Origin: Tannerella sp.
GTDB taxonomy: Bacteria > Bacteroidota > Bacteroidia > Bacteroidales > Tannerellaceae
Assembly (NCBI GenBank): GCA_031283915.1
Contig: JAITAY010000089.1
Coordinates: 1-7,386, forward strand
Direction: 5' to 3'
DNA length: 7,386 nt
The notes under the pieces were generated by a model. That model worked only from the letters and a program-made list of their open reading frames with translations. It was not told the origin of the DNA and searched no databases. The position numbers and the translations under genes are program-made. Positions 4,293 to 7,386 of this stretch are shown one piece after another. The first letter of the stretch is position 1; every line of letters starts with the position of its first letter.

Positions 4293-6578
4293 TCAGAGCC
4301 TGTCCACCGTGACTTTCTTCAGGTTGCCGGTGAAAATATACGGCGATTTATAGGCCGTCGATACCGGCGTACCGAAATTGCGTCCGGCCTCGATGTTGTT
4401 TCCACCAACCGTCTGAACGGTTCCCAGGTCCCTGTCCGCCACTTTCTCTCCATCGATATAGAGAGTCACGGCTTTATTCTTTCCTTCGTTGCTATATATC
4501 ACCTCCGCTTTGAAGACGACTTCGCCGACCGGAACATTTTTGGCGGAAATGATTTCCGTCAGGTTCCCCGCCGCATTCCAGGCGAATACCAGTTTCTTTT
4601 GCTTCACATAGAGGCTGACGCCGGAAGCCGCATTTCCCGATGAAAACAGGACGCCTTCGGCGCCGGACTGAGGTATCAGGGCATGAGCGGTGACCGCATA
4701 CGAACCGGCCGTATAGCGGAAACCGTACAGACTGGCATACGGTCGCCCTTCCGTATAGAGAACGACTTGCTTTTTACCGTCGAGAATCGTCCTGTTTTTT
4801 GTTTCCCACCGGTCTTTCAGCGGATAGACATTGTATTTCCATGCCTCGGCATCGAACGCTTCGGCCAGCTCCCTGACCTTTTCGGGATGTTGATCTGCCA
4901 GGTCGTTGATTTCGTTATAATCCTCCCGGAGGTTATACAGATGCCACCGCTCTTCACTTCGGGGAAGTCTTTCCGTCCGGAAGTCATGAGGGAAGGAGGC
5001 TTTCCAGCCGTCTTTGTAAATGGCATGGGAACCGGTCATTTCATAATACTGCACGGTGTGGCGTTCGGGCAAATTCCTGTTTTCCGGCGCAAGCGTATAG
5101 GCCAGGCTGACGCCTTCGACCGGTTCCTGCGGATAGCCCTTGATCACGGTCGGCACTTTGGCGCCGACGATTTCGACCGTCGTGGGGAGCACGTCGCTCA
5201 CGTAGGAGTACTGGTGACGAATGCCGCCCCGGTCTTTGATTTTTTTCGGATAGAAGAGTATCAGCGGATCCTGCGTCCCGCCTTCGTAATTGGCATAGCT
5301 TTTGTAATAGCGGAAAGGTGTGTTGGCCGCCGCCGCCCAGCCGTCCGGATAATTGGGACTGGAATATTCCGTTCCCAGCAAATCGATATGCCGAAGCGCT
5401 TTGCCAAGTCGTTCTTCCCGTGTGGCGTCCGGTGTATTCGGCTGGTGATTGCCCAGTTCCCTGCCGGCGCCTTCCGCCCCGTTGTCGCCAATCAGCACCA
5501 CGACCAGCGTGTTGTCCAACTGTCCGATATTTTCAATGAAACGGATGATGCGTCCGATCTCGTAATCGGTATGGGAAATGAAACCGGCATACGTTTCCAT
5601 GTAACGCGCAAAGAGTTTCTTTTCGTCCGGCGGGAGTTCGTCCCACGGTTTGACACCGTTGTTGCGCGGCGCCAACCGTGTGTCGGCCGGCACGACGCCC
5701 AGCTGCTTCTGACGGGCAAGCACTTCCTCGCGATACCAGTCCCAGCCTTTATCAAATTTCCCTTTGTATCGGTCGGCCCACTCCGGGGCAACGTGGTGGG
5801 GGGCATGGCCGGCGCCGGTGGCGAAATAGAGGAAGAAGGGTTTGTCGGGCGCGGCCGATTTCTGGTCTGCAATGTACCTGATGGCTTCATTGGCGAGCAG
5901 TTCGGTGACATGCCGTCCCTGCGGGTCTTCGGGTTCGCGCTGCGTGTCACGATACAGTACCGGATGCCATTGATCCGTCCCCCATTCGTCGGGCGAAAAG
6001 CCGAAATAGTGATCGAACCCTCGTCCGGTCGGCCAGCGGTTGAAGGGCCCGGCCTGCGAAGCATCGGCCGAATGGGTGACATGATATTTGCCGATGGCAA
6101 ACGTGTTGTATCCGTTCTCGCGAAGTATCTCGGCAATGGTGGCCTTTTCAAAGGGCAGATAGCCGTCGTAACCCGGCGTGCCGTAGGACGTACTGGCAAA
6201 AAAGCCGAAATGTACCGAATGTTGATTGCGGCCGGTCAGCAGGGCGGCACGGGTGGGCGCACTGAAGGCGCAGGTGTGGAAGTTGGTATAGCGCAGCCCC
6301 TGTCCGGCCAGGCGGTCAAGCGTGGGCGTTTCGATCAACCCGCCGAAAGCCGATGCCGCACCGTAACCGATGTCATCGATTACGATCCAGACCACATTCG
6401 GCGCTCCTTCCGACGCCTGGGGATTGACTGCCGGAAACGCTTCTTTCGTTTCTTCGGGTGTCTTGCCAATCTTTCCGTTGAATACGGGTGTCGGGCTGTA
6501 TTGCGCCATTGCGCTTCCGCCAAGCATGAATGCGGATGAAATCAACCCGAGGTTTCTGTTGCTTATAAACTGTTTCAT
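4293..6578 (-). CDS. Secreted Ser-type sulfatase (sulfatase B), long AtsA/arylsulfatase-like
   Basis: 761 residues and a close paralogue of sulfatase A: about 78% identical over the first 200 residues by hand count, less in the C-terminal domain. Signal peptide 1-25 ends SAMA|Q. Active-site residues are all kept: D68/D69, S106-A-P-T-R110, K164/H166, H258/H261 and D365/N366. It should be an exported, formylglycine-dependent sulfate-ester hydrolase. Differences from A cluster at 195-201, 376-398 and 530-550 (one residue shorter), and Q436 replaces H436 in the EGGT(H/Q)DP motif, so substrate preference may differ. The catalytic Ser is encoded by AGT here but TCG in A. It begins 13 bases after a possible 68-codon frame and 232 bases after the susD stop, consistent with cotranscription from a SusC/SusD operon. 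There is no SD-like site; the start rests on the signal peptide and alignment with A. SulfAtlas S1_4 is suggested, not proven. Confidence 0.93.
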   Translation of the reverse strand: MKQFISNRNLGLISSAFMLGGSAMAQYSPTPVFNGKIGKTPEETKEAFPAVNPQASEGAPNVVWIVIDDIGYGAASAFGGLIETPTLDRLAGQGLRYTNFHTCAFSAPTRAALLTGRNQHSVHFGFFASTSYGTPGYDGYLPFEKATIAEILRENGYNTFAIGKYHVTHSADASQAGPFNRWPTGRGFDHYFGFSPDEWGTDQWHPVLYRDTQREPEDPQGRHVTELLANEAIRYIADQKSAAPDKPFFLYFATGAGHAPHHVAPEWADRYKGKFDKGWDWYREEVLARQKQLGVVPADTRLAPRNNGVKPWDELPPDEKKLFARYMETYAGFISHTDYEIGRIIRFIENIGQLDNTLVVVLIGDNGAEGAGRELGNHQPNTPDATREERLGKALRHIDLLGTEYSSPNYPDGWAAAANTPFRYYKSYANYEGGTQDPLILFYPKKIKDRGGIRHQYSYVSDVLPTTVEIVGAKVPTVIKGYPQEPVEGVSLAYTLAPENRNLPERHTVQYYEMTGSHAIYKDGWKASFPHDFRTERLPRSEERWHLYNLREDYNEINDLADQHPEKVRELAEAFDAEAWKYNVYPLKDRWETKNRTILDGKKQVVLYTEGRPYASLYGFRYTAGSYAVTAHALIPQSGAEGVLFSSGNAASGVSLYVKQKKLVFAWNAAGNLTEIISAKNVPVGEVVFKAEVIYSNEGKNKAVTLYIDGEKVADRDLGTVQTVGGNNIEAGRNFGTPVSTAYKSPYIFTGNLKKVTVDRL

Positions 6579-6591
6579 TTGTCATATAGTG

Positions 6592-6798
6592 TTATAAAAA
6601 TATTTTATTTGATGGCTGCCCGTCCGGATGGCGACCTTCCGGGACGCGGACGTTCGGCATCCAGTCCGGAGTGCGTCCGTCCGGAAAGTGGAACGTGGGC
6701 ATCCAGTCCGGATTGTATCCGTCCGGGACGCGGTCTGCCGGAATCCGAACCGGATGAGGTTCGCCGGCAATGATGCTGTGAATTTGATAATCGCGCAT
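6592..6798 (-). CDS. Possible 68-residue repeat peptide between susD and sulfatase B
   Basis: ATG at 6798 lies 12 bases after the susD stop, and TAA at 6592-6594 lies 13 bases before the sulfatase B ATG, a snug operon fit. Residues 23-64 are three 14-residue repeats of the form xxPDGxxPDWMPxx (VPDGYNPDWMP, FPDGRTPDWMP, VPEGRHPDGQP), encoded by a 42-bp DNA array. In this frame the differences between units are milder (D/E, silent Gly and Pro codons) than in the next frame (T/K, D/V, P/R). That is a weak coding sign. Against it: all three frames are open because the array has a length divisible by three and few stops, there is no signal peptide or known domain, and similar arrays elsewhere in the window are non-coding. 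Function unknown. Confidence 0.3.
   Translation of the reverse strand: MRDYQIHSIIAGEPHPVRIPADRVPDGYNPDWMPTFHFPDGRTPDWMPNVRVPEGRHPDGQPSNKIFL
6614..6768. repeat. Second tandem array, 42-bp units, between susD and sulfatase B
   Basis: Units lie at 6614-6655, 6656-6697 and 6698-6739, exactly 42 bases each, with a degenerate fourth from 6740. Shared blocks are GGCATCCAGTCCGGA near the unit start and TCCGTCCGG in the middle. The sequence is different from the 3738-3950 array, although both contain CAGTCCGGA and have the same period. Unlike that array, unit length is constant, so a reading frame is preserved. It fills most of the 232-base gap; no clear promoter or terminator is seen there. Confidence 0.75.
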
Positions 6799-6810
6799 AG
6801 CTGTTCGTCT

Positions 6811-7386
6811 TCAGTTCCATCCGGGATTTTGTGTCAGCTTCGGATTCATATCCCGCTCGTTTTGCGGGACGGGATACAAATAATGCTTCTCCTTCGCGCT
6901 GGGTTTCCCGAAAGCATTCAGCGTTTTCACCATGATATGGTTTCCGTCTCCGTCGATCTGGCGTATCAGGTCAAACCAGCGGTGATATTCGAAGTTCAGT
7001 TCCAGTCGCCTGTCCAGGTAAAGCGAATCGCGGAACCGGTCTTTGGTCAGACTGCCGACTGCAAATTCGGGCAGACCGGCGCGTTTGCGAATCAGATTGT
7101 AGTCGCGGTAAGCTTCTTCGTTCGGGCCGTAGAGTTCGTTATTGGCTTCGGCGTTGTTCAGGAGCACTTCCGCGTAACGGATGATCGGCACGTTGATGCC
7201 GGACTGTCCCAGCATGGAGGGCACATCGGGATCGAAGTATTTCCAGTTGGCATAGCTGGAGCCGTCGTTCTGGATCGGGTCAATGAGGGTGGTGACGCCG
7301 CCGATGGTATACCGGTCCGTGAGGGAAGCAGCCCTTCTTTTGTCAATCCCCCGGAAAAGGCTTACCAGTTCGGCCGTCGGTTCGTC
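6811..7386 (-). CDS. SusD/RagB-family outer-membrane glycan-binding lipoprotein, C-terminal part
   Basis: 191 codons are open from the right window edge to TGA at 6811-6813. The 5' two thirds lie outside, so the lipoprotein signal is not visible. The segment has the SusD C-terminal signature: a PIIRYAEVLLNNAEA helix, YNLIRKRAGLP, the RRLELNFEYHRWFDLIR block and a QNPGW-type ending after YPVPQNERDMNP. SusD proteins sit on the cell surface and hold glycan for the SusC TonB-dependent transporter; susC would be expected further right. The pairing with downstream sulfatases suggests a sulfated glycan as ligand. An in-frame GTG at 7224-7222 is internal and not a start. Apart from the window cut there is no sign of damage. 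Confidence 0.93.
   Translation of the reverse strand, partial: DEPTAELVSLFRGIDKRRAASLTDRYTIGGVTTLIDPIQNDGSSYANWKYFDPDVPSMLGQSGINVPIIRYAEVLLNNAEANNELYGPNEEAYRDYNLIRKRAGLPEFAVGSLTKDRFRDSLYLDRRLELNFEYHRWFDLIRQIDGDGNHIMVKTLNAFGKPSAKEKHYLYPVPQNERDMNPKLTQNPGWN

Noticed and set aside
7222..7224. GTG start of a short 137-residue gene at the right end
   Set aside because: The same frame stays open to the window edge and the upstream residues read as normal protein sequence continuous with the SusD C-terminal part, so the GTG is an internal Val codon.

Overview
The window looks like part of a Bacteroidota (Bacteroidales-type) chromosome. It holds the 3' end of a susD-like gene, two large secreted Ser-type sulfatases and an outer-membrane beta-barrel fragment ending in Phe. 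The intergenic DNA is GC-rich, palindromic and highly repetitive. Genus cannot be fixed from this sequence alone.

Layout, left to right. 1-132 (+) is the C-terminal tail of a small-domain protein. 153-182 is a strong hairpin that fits a terminator for the minus-strand unit. 232-612 (-) is the C-terminal part of an outer-membrane beta-barrel protein whose 5' half is missing. Its upstream flank (614-930) is a mosaic of short palindromes. 942-3233 (-) is sulfatase A. 3234-4292 is a 1.06-kb gene-free stretch packed with direct repeats, heptamer runs, hairpins and a 42/43-bp tandem array. 4293-6578 (-) is sulfatase B, a paralogue of A (about three quarters identical). 6579-6810 holds a second, different 42-bp array that may encode a 68-residue repeat peptide. 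6811-7386 (-) is the C-terminal part of a SusD/RagB-family glycan-binding lipoprotein, open to the window edge.

How the genes work together. The order susD, sulfatase B, sulfatase A, all on the minus strand, is that of a polysaccharide utilisation locus for a sulfated glycan. SusD, with a SusC partner expected beyond the right edge, would capture glycan at the outer membrane. The sulfatases would remove sulfate esters after export, following conversion of their active-site Ser to formylglycine by an anaerobic sulfatase-maturating enzyme encoded elsewhere. The substrate cannot be read from the window. No regulator, SusC or glycoside hydrolase is visible.

The most interesting signals are three. 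The catalytic serine codon belongs to different serine codon families in the two paralogues (TCG versus AGT), although about twenty other shared serines stay in one family. The short palindromic elements form a layered family. Two unrelated tandem arrays share a 42-bp period.
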